Positions 1-9,382 of a stretch of 9,809 nucleotides of DNA are shown piece by piece; positions within the stretch are counted from its first letter, which is position 1; each line of letters opens with the position of its first letter. This DNA comes from an uncultured Lactobacillus sp. Lineage in GTDB: Bacteria > Bacillota > Bacilli > Lactobacillales > Lactobacillaceae. The position numbers and the translations under genes are program-made. The stretch covers positions 1-9,809 of the forward strand of contig CALYQE010000072.1 of the NCBI GenBank assembly GCA_945281075.1, read 5' to 3'. The notes under the pieces are model-generated. The model did no database searches. It was given only the letters and a program-made list of their open reading frames with translations, and was not told where the DNA came from.

Positions 1-392
1 GGACAATGGAAGGTGCCATCAGGGTAGCTCAGCTTTGCAATGAATTTAATCTTAATTGGGGAGTTCATTCAAACAATCACTTTGATATATCGCTTGCGAT
101 GGTAGCAAATACTGCCGCAGCAGCCCCAGGCAAAATTTTTGATGTTGATACACATTGGATTTGGCAAGATGGTCAGAATTTGACCAAAAATCCTTATCAA
201 ATTAAAAATGGGCAATTAACTGTGCCGAAAACTAATGAAGGTTTGGGCGTTGAGATTGATCTTGATGCTGTTAAAAAGGCACATAAATTATACGTTGACA
301 ATAATTGTGGTGCCCGCGACGATGCTAAAGGAATGCAGTATTATATTCCTGGCTGGCAATTTGATCCAAAGAAGCCGTCAATGGTTCGTTAA
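1..392 (+). CDS. gudD: D-glucarate dehydratase, C-terminal part (5' end outside window)
   Basis: This is the C-terminal end of a glucarate dehydratase of the enolase superfamily, a Mg2+-dependent cytosolic enzyme that dehydrates D-glucarate to 5-keto-4-deoxy-D-glucarate. The reading frame is open to the left edge and ends with TAA at 390-392, so only about 130 residues are visible. Recognisable stretches are [44 protein letters not shown] and the end YIPGW..D.K.P.MVR, which match from memory the C-terminus of Escherichia coli GudD (446 aa). Counting back from the stop, the histidine codon at 66-68 falls at the place of E. coli His339, the catalytic base of the His-Asp dyad. The Asp partner, the metal ligands and the N-terminal capping domain lie upstream of the window. 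No intrinsic terminator follows. The ATG at 6-8 is an internal methionine, not a start. The family call is strong; glucarate versus a related acid sugar is inferred from similarity. Confidence 0.9.
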   Translation, partial: TMEGAIRVAQLCNEFNLNWGVHSNNHFDISLAMVANTAAAAPGKIFDVDTHWIWQDGQNLTKNPYQIKNGQLTVPKTNEGLGVEIDLDAVKKAHKLYVDNNCGARDDAKGMQYYIPGWQFDPKKPSMVR

Positions 393-437
393 ATTAAATC
401 TAAAATTGCGCAGACAATGGCTATCTTCATCAAAAAA

Positions 438-466
438 CTGCTAAAAAATTAAAAAAAGGTTATAAT
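438..466 (+). promoter_or_regulatory. Candidate promoter for the ABC exporter operon
   Basis: A perfect TATAAT at 461-466 lies 17 bases after a poor -35 candidate, CTGCTA at 438-443 (3 of 6 matches to TTGACA). It would start transcription near 473 and give a leader of about 90 bases before the ATPase gene. The 170-base gap 393-562 contains no terminator-like hairpin, so read-through from the glucarate gene is also possible. The call rests mainly on the -10 box in an A+T-rich stretch, where chance matches are common. Confidence 0.4.
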
Positions 467-553
467 TAAAAGTGACTTTTATGACTGGCTCAAAAAAGAT
501 CGGTGGCGTCAGTTTCGTTGTGGGGATGAAACAGATGCTTAGTCTTGATGAGT

Positions 554-557
554 GGAG
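554..557 (+). promoter_or_regulatory. Ribosome binding site that decides the ATPase start
   Basis: GGAG at 554-557 stands 5 bases before the ATG at 563. In-frame alternative starts at 545 (TTG) and 548 (ATG) have no comparable purine-rich sequence in front of them, so 563 is preferred. Confidence 0.6.
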
Positions 558-562
558 ACATA

Positions 563-1513
563 ATGATAATAAAAACGGAAAATTTAACCAAACACTATCA
601 AAAAGTGACTTCTAGTGGACTGCTACACAAAAAGACCAAAACGGTTCAGGCGGTTCAAAACGTTTCATTGCAAGTCGAGCAGGGGCAGCGAGTTGGCCTC
701 GTCGGTCTTAACGGTTCGGGTAAGTCAACTTTAATTAAACTGATTTTAGGCATTTTGCAGCCGAGCAGCGGCAATGTGGCCACATTTGGGGTAGAGCCAA
801 TCACTCACCGTCAGCAAAACGCCCGTAAAATTGGCGTTGTTTTTGGCCAAAGAAGTCAGCTGCGCTGGGATTTGCCGGCAATGGACACCTTTAAATTAAA
901 TAGGGAAATTTATCAAGTTGCGCAGAGCGATTTTCAAGCGCGCTTGGCTAAATTGACCCGAATGCTGGCAGCAGAAGATTTTTTGACGCAGCCAGTGCGC
1001 ACGCTCAGCCTTGGTCAACGGATGAAAGCCGAGTTTATAGCTGCACTGCTTCATGATCCCGAATTGCTGATTCTTGATGAGCCAACAATTGGGCTCGATA
1101 CTCTTAGTAAAAACAGCATTGTGCAGTTTTTAAAGTCCTTAACCTCTAAAACAATTATTTTCACTTCACATGATCTTGATGAGGTTGAACAGGTTTGTTC
1201 ACGGATCATGATCATGAACCAGGGCCACTTAGTCCTAGATCAAAATAGCAGCGAGCTAGTTAAATTTGCAGTGCCATCAACGATTACTTTTACCAGCAAG
1301 CAAGTAAGTTATGATGAACTAAAAAGCAGCTGGCCGAATGTCCGTCAACTAGTAAACGGTGATTTTGAAATTGCCAAGATCAAGCCCGAACAGGTCAAAG
1401 ATATTTTAAGCAAGTTAACAGCAACGGTTCCAATTGAAAACATAACCGTTAAAAACAATCGGCTCGAATACTTGCTTGCACATATTTCAGGGGGTAAGGC
1501 CCATGAAATATAG
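563..1513 (+). CDS. ABC exporter ATP-binding protein (COG4586-like)
   Basis: This 316-residue protein is the ATPase subunit of an ABC-2 type exporter. It should sit on the cytoplasmic face of the membrane and power the two permeases encoded next. All nucleotide-binding motifs are intact: Walker A GLNGSGKST at residues 48-56, Q-loop Gln96, signature LSLGQ at 148-152, Walker B LLILDEP at 168-174, D-loop GLD at 177-179 and switch His203 in TSHD. LSLGQ instead of LSGGQ, the QRSQL.WDLP stretch after the Q-loop, and a C-terminal extension of about 90 residues are typical of the COG4586 group, annotated variously as DrrA-like, viologen-exporter-like or uncharacterised. The stop overlaps the first permease by 11 bases, which implies co-translation. 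The start at 563 was chosen over 545 and 548 because of its ribosome binding site. The substrate is unknown; an exporter role is inferred from the family. Confidence 0.9.
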   Translation: MIIKTENLTKHYQKVTSSGLLHKKTKTVQAVQNVSLQVEQGQRVGLVGLNGSGKSTLIKLILGILQPSSGNVATFGVEPITHRQQNARKIGVVFGQRSQLRWDLPAMDTFKLNREIYQVAQSDFQARLAKLTRMLAAEDFLTQPVRTLSLGQRMKAEFIAALLHDPELLILDEPTIGLDTLSKNSIVQFLKSLTSKTIIFTSHDLDEVEQVCSRIMIMNQGHLVLDQNSSELVKFAVPSTITFTSKQVSYDELKSSWPNVRQLVNGDFEIAKIKPEQVKDILSKLTATVPIENITVKNNRLEYLLAHISGGKAHEI

Positions 1514-2273
1514 ATTGACTTTAACGAAAATGGGTCTAAAAAAAGGCCTTGCATCAAAGTATGCCTTAATCTTTTGGCTCTTTTCGGCGTTAATTTCGTT
1601 TGCCGTGCAGTACTTTTTATGGCAGGCTGTTCTGGTTGGGCGGCCGCTGGCAGAATTTCGGCAAACAATTAGCTACTTAGTATTAATGCAGCTGCTCACG
1701 ACTGTGTTTCCTAAGGTAAGTTATGACCTCAATGACAAAGTTCGCACCGGCGACATTGCACTCGATTTGCTCAAGCCTTTTTCAGTTGAGGAGCAGCTGT
1801 TTTGGGAAGGCGTTGGTTATGCAGTGGCGAAGTTTGCGCTTATCGGAATTGTTGAGTTCATAATTTATTTATGGCTACTCAATTTCCAGGTCTCGCTGCT
1901 CACAATTTTGTTTATTATTGTGACCGCTGCGCTCGCCTATGTGCTTTATTTTGAATTAGAGCTGATCTTAGGGACCTTTTCCTTTTATACTTACAGCATT
2001 TGGGGCATTTCAACTTTTAAAGAAGCAGTGTTGCTAATTCTTGCCGGCAACATCTTTCCTGCGAATTTTTATCCCGTCGTGCTCAAAGCGATTGCTTCAT
2101 ATTTGCCCTTTGAATATTCATTTGGTGCCGTGGGCCTGCTGGCGCAAGCGCCAACCTGGCAGCTTTTTGGCCAAGTTATTACGATCCAGCTGTTATACAT
2201 CCTCTTATTTTATTATTTATCCCGCTTGCTACTTAAGCATTCAATCACGGTAACGGTTATTCAGGGGGGATAA
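1503..2273 (+). CDS. ABC-2 type exporter permease, first subunit (COG4587-like)
   Basis: This 256-residue integral membrane protein is one of two non-identical permeases of the exporter. Hydrophobic segments lie at about residues 20-40, 53-70, 106-126, 132-157, 173-195 and 222-244, giving a six-helix topology. The loop motif RTGDIALDLLKPF at 81-93 is the characteristic conserved patch of the ABC2_membrane_6/COG4587 family, and a G.IFPANFYP stretch follows near 182-191. The ATG at 1503 was chosen because the purine-rich stretch AGGGGGTAAGG (1489-1499) precedes it at a good distance; the TTG at 1476 in the same frame lacks this. The gene overlaps the end of the ATPase gene by 11 bases and is followed after 2 bases by the second permease, so the three are one operon. 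The transported compound cannot be told from sequence. Confidence 0.87.
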   Translation: MKYRLTLTKMGLKKGLASKYALIFWLFSALISFAVQYFLWQAVLVGRPLAEFRQTISYLVLMQLLTTVFPKVSYDLNDKVRTGDIALDLLKPFSVEEQLFWEGVGYAVAKFALIGIVEFIIYLWLLNFQVSLLTILFIIVTAALAYVLYFELELILGTFSFYTYSIWGISTFKEAVLLILAGNIFPANFYPVVLKAIASYLPFEYSFGAVGLLAQAPTWQLFGQVITIQLLYILLFYYLSRLLLKHSITVTVIQGG

Positions 2274-2275
2274 AA

Positions 2276-3052
2276 ATGAGATATTTAAAGTTACTGCTTA
2301 CATATATGAAGGTTAATTTAAAATCGCTAGCAATTTATGACCTTGATTTTTACTTTGCGATTGCCGGGATGATTATTCAGAATGTGCTTAATATTTTGGC
2401 ACTACGGTTTATTTTCAATATTGTGCCGCAGATTAAGGGCTACAGCTTCGAGCAATTGCTGCTGACTTATGCTCTGGCAAGCTTGTCGTTTGCTATTTTT
2501 AAGTGCTTTTTTATTAATGCGCTCAACATCTCTGATTATCTTCATCAGGGCACATTTGACGCAATTTTAGTTAAACCGGTAAATCCATTGTTCCAGTTGG
2601 TCAATGCACGTGTGGACGAAGACTCTTGGGGTGACTTATTGGTTGCACTGATTCTATTGATAATTGTTGATATTCAGTTGCAGCAGCCTTGGTATATCAC
2701 TTTAATGTTTATGTTTATTGCACTGTTTACTTCACTGATTTTTCTGGGCTTAGCGATTCTTGGCAACGTCGTCTCACTATTATCTAACGGAATCGCTGAT
2801 TTAGCGGAAACCACCTTTGACTTTTTTGAAATGAGCAAGTACCCGTTAGCGATTTACGCACAAGCGCTCAAAATAGTGCTGACCTTTGTTCTGCCACTAG
2901 GATGGGTGGCTTCAATTCCGCAGGAAAAAATTGCCCAAAAACACGAATGGTTTTGGCTGGCAATTATTCCGGCCGTCTGTGTGCTGTTTTTCCTGCTGGT
3001 TTATCAGGTCTGGCGGCTCTTTCTAGCAAAATATCAGAGTACCGGTAGCTAA
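2276..3052 (+). CDS. ABC-2 type exporter permease, second subunit (COG3694-like)
   Basis: This 258-residue membrane protein is the partner permease. Hydrophobic stretches at about residues 24-48, 58-81, 118-137, 140-165, 195-215 and 226-248 suggest six helices. The conserved motif QGTFDAILVKPVNPL at 91-105 matches the G.(F/L)D..L.KP.NPL patch of COG3694 permeases and parallels the R.GDI..DLLKPF loop of the first permease. The two probably share an ancestor and form a heterodimeric pore. The ATG at 2276 lies 2 bases after the previous stop and 5 bases after the strong purine run AGGGGGGA (2263-2270). The operon ends here, with a clear terminator beginning 8 bases after the stop. Function as an exporter is inferred from family and gene order. 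Confidence 0.87.
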   Translation: MRYLKLLLTYMKVNLKSLAIYDLDFYFAIAGMIIQNVLNILALRFIFNIVPQIKGYSFEQLLLTYALASLSFAIFKCFFINALNISDYLHQGTFDAILVKPVNPLFQLVNARVDEDSWGDLLVALILLIIVDIQLQQPWYITLMFMFIALFTSLIFLGLAILGNVVSLLSNGIADLAETTFDFFEMSKYPLAIYAQALKIVLTFVLPLGWVASIPQEKIAQKHEWFWLAIIPAVCVLFFLLVYQVWRLFLAKYQSTGS

Positions 3053-3060
3053 TTGGGTAA

Positions 3061-3099
3061 GCAAAAAACCTTTGACTGATTCAGTCAAAGGCTTTTTTT
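3061..3099. terminator. Bidirectional intrinsic terminator between convergent operons
   Basis: An 11-base perfect inverted repeat, CCTTTGACTGA (3069-3079) and TCAGTCAAAGG (3081-3091), has a nominal 1-base centre, so the hairpin will open to a 3-5 base loop. On the plus strand it is followed by a T run at 3093-3099; on the minus strand the A run at 3063-3068 supplies the U tract. It therefore ends both the ABC operon and the convergent reductase operon. The reductase stop codon (3098-3100) overlaps the T run. Confidence 0.9.
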
Positions 3100-4105
3100 A
3101 ACGCGTGAAATCTTGATCTGCTGGTGTTAATGGACCAACAACGCGGTGCGGAGTGTATGGTTCTTCAAGGTAGCGCAAATCGGCTTCCGCTAATTCTAGG
3201 TCTACTGCAGCAACAGAAGATTGCAGATGATTTGGTTTAGTCGCGCCAATGATTGGTGCTGCGACCTGCGGCTGATGAAGCAGCCAGGCCAAAGCGATTT
3301 GTGCTTGTGGCACGTTGTATTTAGCTGCGACTTCGCCAACGCGTTTGATAATCGGCATGTCTTTTTCTTTATCCGCATCATACTTTTCTTGTGCGGGCTT
3401 ATCAGTCTTGTAGCGTAAAGTATCGCCGCTCCACTGCCTAGTCAAGCGTCCAGAAGCAAGCGGACTGTATGGAGTCAGCGCAATGTCTTGGTCTTGGCAA
3501 TACGGGATCAATTCGCGTTCATCTTCGCGGTACAAAAGATTATAGTGATTTTGCATGGAAACAAATTTAGTCCAGTTATGCTTTTCAGCGATGTTTTGCG
3601 CTTGCTCAAATTGCCAAGCAAACATGGCGGAGGCACCAAGATAGCGGACTTTTCCAGCTTTAACAAGATCGTGTAAAGCTTCCATTGTCTCTTCAATTGG
3701 TGTTTGATAGTCCCAGCGGTGGATAATGTAGAGATCAATATAGTCCATGCCTAAGCGCGTTAAGCTTTGATCAATTTGGGTCATGATCGCTTTTCGCGAC
3801 AGACCGTGCTGATTCGGTTCATCAGTAGGTGTGTAGAAAACCTTGGTCGCAACAACCACCTGATCACGCGGAGCCAGCTTTTTTAGAGCAGCACCGAGAT
3901 ATTGTTCACTGTCACCGTGTGAATAAATATTAGCGGTATCAAAAAAGTTGATGCCTAAATCTAACGCCTTAGCAACTACTTCTTCGCTTTTTTGGGCGTT
4001 AATTGCCCAGGGAAACATTCCTGACTCTGGCCGGCCAAAGCCCATTGTCCCTAAACAAATGCGTGACACGTCTAAACCGGTGTGCCCTAATTTAGTATAT
4101 TTCAT
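3098..4105 (-). CDS. Aldo/keto reductase
   Basis: This 335-residue cytosolic NAD(P)H-dependent oxidoreductase of the aldo/keto reductase superfamily (COG0667 type, TIM barrel) should reduce an aldehyde or ketone to the alcohol, or the reverse. The catalytic tetrad is complete: Asp56 and Tyr61 in FFDTANIYSHGDSE, Lys88 in VATKV, and His129 in DLYIIHR. Other family marks are LGTMGFG near residues 18-24, SMQNHYNLL, TPYSPLASGRL and the C-terminal coenzyme-binding PIIGATKPNHL. Length is typical. The ATG at 4103-4105 has AAGGAG (4115-4120) 9 bases before it, lying inside the end of the preceding gene; the gap between the genes is a single base, so translation is probably coupled. No sequence feature fixes the physiological substrate; such enzymes are often general aldehyde or ketone reductases. 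Confidence 0.93.
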   Translation of the reverse strand: MKYTKLGHTGLDVSRICLGTMGFGRPESGMFPWAINAQKSEEVVAKALDLGINFFDTANIYSHGDSEQYLGAALKKLAPRDQVVVATKVFYTPTDEPNQHGLSRKAIMTQIDQSLTRLGMDYIDLYIIHRWDYQTPIEETMEALHDLVKAGKVRYLGASAMFAWQFEQAQNIAEKHNWTKFVSMQNHYNLLYREDERELIPYCQDQDIALTPYSPLASGRLTRQWSGDTLRYKTDKPAQEKYDADKEKDMPIIKRVGEVAAKYNVPQAQIALAWLLHQPQVAAPIIGATKPNHLQSSVAAVDLELAEADLRYLEEPYTPHRVVGPLTPADQDFTR

Positions 4106-4106
4106 C

Positions 4107-4811
4107 TCAGTATGCTCCTTTTCTACCTAAATTTAGCTGGACGGCGGCTTGATGAATTGCCTGCACGCTGTTGATAACAAAAGGAAAACCAACATATGGC
4201 AAAAGCTGGATTACTGACCAGATTAATTCACTTTCAGTATTACCGGCTTTCAAGCTGCCGCGCGCGTGCGCTTTAATTTGAAAGTCGACATTGAGTGTGA
4301 TCAAAGCTAATAATTCATAGCGTTCCCGGTCACGAACAGTTAATGCTTCGCGTTTATAAAAGTCATTAAAAAAGTGCTCGGTTAAAGCATGCGGAATAAA
4401 GGTACCGGCTTCGTCTGGCAAGTCTTTTAGCAAATTCTTGATCTCTGTTCCGTAAAGTTGACTTTGAACTTGCGCACCAAAATCACGCTCAGGGTTGTTA
4501 GCCGTTTGGGGCCAACTAATTTGCCTTTTGGTAAAGACTGCTTGAATTTGCGTTAACGCCTGTTCAACTTTTAAAAGACCAATTACGGGCACGAGCTGAA
4601 AGACAACTTCTAAAATGACTTCCGGTTGAACCTGCTGCTTTAGTGCCTGTTCAACTTGCTCTGCGACCTTGGAGATAGCACCTTGAGTGATACCAGCAAT
4701 TAACGGGATCAAAGCACGGTCTTTTTGCAAATGAGCAGAACAGTGATCATCAACGTCTTTAACATATGGGTTAACTAATTTTTTGAATTCTTCGATGACT
4801 GTTTCGTTCAC
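4107..4811 (-). CDS. Carboxymuconolactone decarboxylase family protein, two tandem domains
   Basis: This 234-residue, probably cytosolic, all-helical protein belongs to the CMD/AhpD-like family (COG0599). It appears to hold two related copies of the domain, about residues 31-95 and 163-222: both contain an A..IT stretch, an AL or SLKAG segment, and a V..QL.P.VG motif followed by A...I. The second copy is closer to the family consensus (AHARGSLKAGNTESEL, with His182). The only cysteine is Cys24, so the CxxC redox centre of AhpD peroxidase partners is absent. The start is GTG at 4809-4811, supported by AAGGAG (4820-4825) 8 bases upstream. The gene leads the minus-strand operon with the aldo/keto reductase, 1 base apart. 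Catalytic activity is unproven; many relatives are of unknown function, and decarboxylation of carboxymuconolactone is unlikely in a lactic acid bacterium. Confidence 0.82.
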   Translation of the reverse strand: MNETVIEEFKKLVNPYVKDVDDHCSAHLQKDRALIPLIAGITQGAISKVAEQVEQALKQQVQPEVILEVVFQLVPVIGLLKVEQALTQIQAVFTKRQISWPQTANNPERDFGAQVQSQLYGTEIKNLLKDLPDEAGTFIPHALTEHFFNDFYKREALTVRDRERYELLALITLNVDFQIKAHARGSLKAGNTESELIWSVIQLLPYVGFPFVINSVQAIHQAAVQLNLGRKGAY

Positions 4812-4888
4812 GTTTAATTCTCCTTGTCATATCTAAATTCTAGCTGTAAAGCCGCTAGATGTATAATGCTTATTAATCATGGACAACA

Positions 4889-4924
4889 ATGCTTTTTTAG
4901 TATAGCGAAAGAAATAAAAAGCAT
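4889..4924. repeat. Inverted repeat with 9-base arms in the divergent region
   Basis: ATGCTTTTT at 4889-4897 is exactly repeated as AAAAAGCAT at 4916-4924, with an 18-base spacer. The arms flank the plus-strand TATAGC candidate and touch the extended -10 box. It could be a protein binding site serving either operon or a chance pairing of A/T-rich runs. It does not resemble a terminator for either neighbour, because no gene ends here. Confidence 0.5.
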
Positions 4925-4932
4925 GGCATAAT
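4924..4932 (+). promoter_or_regulatory. Extended -10 promoter candidate for the RpiR-type gene
   Basis: TG at 4924-4925, one base, then CATAAT at 4927-4932 (5 of 6 matches to TATAAT) form an extended -10 element, which can work without a good -35; none is seen 16-18 bases upstream. Transcription would begin near 4939, leaving a leader of about 38 bases before the ATG at 4977. Confidence 0.45.
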
Positions 4933-4948
4933 TACCTCAAATCAGATA

Positions 4949-4966
4949 TTTACTAAATTAGGTAAA
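4949..4966. promoter_or_regulatory. Imperfect palindrome, possible autoregulatory operator
   Basis: An 18-base imperfect palindrome, TTTAC...GTAAA with an A/T-rich centre, pairs at 7 of 9 positions. It lies just downstream of the likely start of transcription and ahead of the ribosome binding site. It is also nested within a second, wider repeat, ATTACCT (4931-4937) and AGGTAAT (4966-4972). The position suits repression by the RpiR-family protein encoded next, as several members of that family bind A/T-rich palindromes. This is inference from position and symmetry only. Confidence 0.35.
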
Positions 4967-4976
4967 GGTAATAAAA

Positions 4977-5852
4977 ATGCTGCTAATCAAAAAAATTGAA
5001 CAAACCGCAGTCACGAACAGGGGAGCAAAGCGGGAAATTGCCAACTATATCTTGCAAAATAACAGTGCGCTAGCCACCAAAACGGTTGATGAAATTGCAA
5101 GCAAAACTTTTACTTCCAAGGCCAGTGTTGTGCGCTTTGCCAAAGGCATGGGTTTTCAGGGCTGGCGCGAATTCAACCTGGCCTTTAACCAGGAGCAACA
5201 ATACTTAAGCTTTCATAAGGACGATGTTAACGCCAATTACCCTTTTAAAAAAGATGATTCTTTGTCGACAGTAATTGCCAATATTAACCGCCTAGAAGTG
5301 CAGACATTAGAGATCACGCGCTACTTGCTTAAGCCGGCTGATTTGCTGAAAGCGGCCAAGCTGATTGCCAGTGCGCAGCTGACAGCCCTGTATGCGGAAA
5401 GTCCCAATAATTACCTTGCCGAGCTTTTTAAGCGCAAACTTTTGAGTATTGGCAAAAAAAGCAATGTTTTTCGCGACGACGAAGTTGGACTGGAGACAGG
5501 GACTTTGACTCAGGAAGATTGCGCAATCATCATTTCATATTCCGGCACGGAAAAAAGCAGGGCAGTAAGACATATTAAGCTCCTGTTAGCTAATAAGGTA
5601 CCAGTAATTGCACTGACGAGCAATACGGCTAATTTTCTCAATGATCATGCTGACATTAGTTTATTAATGGCATCAGAGGAAAATCTCTATACCAAAATTG
5701 CTGCTTTTCAAACGGAAACATCCGTTGAATTTTTGCTGAACCTTGTTTTTGCCTTGGTATTTCAGCTTGATTTTGACAATAACCAGTATTACCACTTAGA
5801 CAGTGCACACTATTTAGAATTTAATCGTCAAAATGACAGTTTGCAGCACTAG
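4977..5852 (+). CDS. RpiR-family (HTH plus SIS domain) transcriptional regulator
   Basis: This 291-residue DNA-binding protein is likely to control the beta-glucoside operon that follows. The N-terminal helix-turn-helix domain covers about residues 1-75, with the typical recognition segment SKASVVRFAKGMGFQGWREF at 47-66. The C-terminal SIS domain, which binds phosphosugars in this family, covers about 120-245 and includes IIISYSGTEKS (184-194) and VPVIALTS (208-215). Size is usual for the family. The ATG at 4977 is preceded by AAAGG (4964-4968) with an 8-base gap. The gene lies upstream of and parallel to the PTS gene, separated by 139 bases with a separate promoter, so a local regulatory role sensing a phosphorylated sugar is the natural inference. 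Whether it activates or represses cannot be seen. Confidence 0.92.
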   Translation: MLLIKKIEQTAVTNRGAKREIANYILQNNSALATKTVDEIASKTFTSKASVVRFAKGMGFQGWREFNLAFNQEQQYLSFHKDDVNANYPFKKDDSLSTVIANINRLEVQTLEITRYLLKPADLLKAAKLIASAQLTALYAESPNNYLAELFKRKLLSIGKKSNVFRDDEVGLETGTLTQEDCAIIISYSGTEKSRAVRHIKLLLANKVPVIALTSNTANFLNDHADISLLMASEENLYTKIAAFQTETSVEFLLNLVFALVFQLDFDNNQYYHLDSAHYLEFNRQNDSLQH

Positions 5853-5890
5853 CTTGTTTCGCTTTGTTTCGGTAATGATCAGCCAAATGT

Positions 5891-5906
5891 AGTTTTTAGT
5901 GAAACT
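5891..5906. promoter_or_regulatory. Short inverted repeat upstream of the PTS promoter, possible operator
   Basis: AGTTT (5891-5895) and AAACT (5902-5906) form an inverted repeat with a 6-base centre. It ends 10 bases before the proposed -35 box, a typical place for an activator or repressor site. The RpiR-type protein is the obvious candidate binder. Arms of 5 bases are short and may be due to chance. Confidence 0.3.
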
Positions 5907-5910
5907 TTGA

Positions 5911-7843
<1,933 letters not shown>

Positions 7844-7845
<2 letters not shown>

Positions 7846-7849
7846 GAGG
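7844..7849 (+). promoter_or_regulatory. Strong ribosome binding site overlapping the PTS stop codon
   Basis: AGGAGG at 7844-7849 begins within the TAG of the PTS gene (7843-7845). Two ATG codons follow in tandem, at 7853 (3-base gap) and 7856 (6-base gap). The second has the better spacing and is preferred. Confidence 0.75.
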
Positions 7850-7852
7850 TAA

Positions 7853-9331
<1,479 letters not shown>

Positions 9332-9336
9332 GGCCT

Positions 9337-9374
9337 AAAAAAGCCCGTTTAATCGATTGATTAAGCGGGTTTTT
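9337..9374. terminator. Bidirectional intrinsic terminator after the beta-glucoside operon
   Basis: CCCGTTTAATC (9344-9354) pairs with GATTAAGCGGG (9359-9369) over 11 positions with one G-T wobble, around the 4-base loop GATT. T5 follows at 9370-9374 and an A run lies at 9337-9342, giving a U tract in both directions. It serves both the GH1 gene and the convergent LysR-type gene, which ends at 9383. Confidence 0.88.
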
Positions 9375-9382
9375 GCGTGCAG

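Larger units (their letters stand above)
4826..4976. promoter_or_regulatory. Divergent promoter region between the CMD/reductase operon and the rpiR-type gene
   Basis: This 150-base region must drive both operons. For the minus strand a weak pair is TTGTTG (complement of 4884-4889) and TATACA (complement of 4860-4865), spaced by 18 bases. For the plus strand there are three candidates: TATAAT at 4862-4867 without a good -35; TGGACA at 4880-4885 with TATAGC at 4901-4906, spacing only 15; and an extended -10 at 4924-4932, listed separately. A short inverted repeat, TCTAGC (4839-4844) and GCTAGA (4854-4859), lies in the presumed minus-strand leader. Which promoters are used cannot be decided by eye. 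Confidence 0.45.

Noticed and set aside
468..614. Direct repeat AAAAGTGACTT at 468-478 and 601-611, with 13 of 14 bases matching when extended
   Set aside because: The second copy is inside the ATPase coding region in a different frame and the similarity fades quickly. One short A-rich match is best explained by chance or an old small duplication.
1345..1668. Open frame of 107 codons on the minus strand across the ATPase/permease junction
   Set aside because: It is antisense to two well-supported genes, has no ribosome binding site of note and its translation resembles no family I know.
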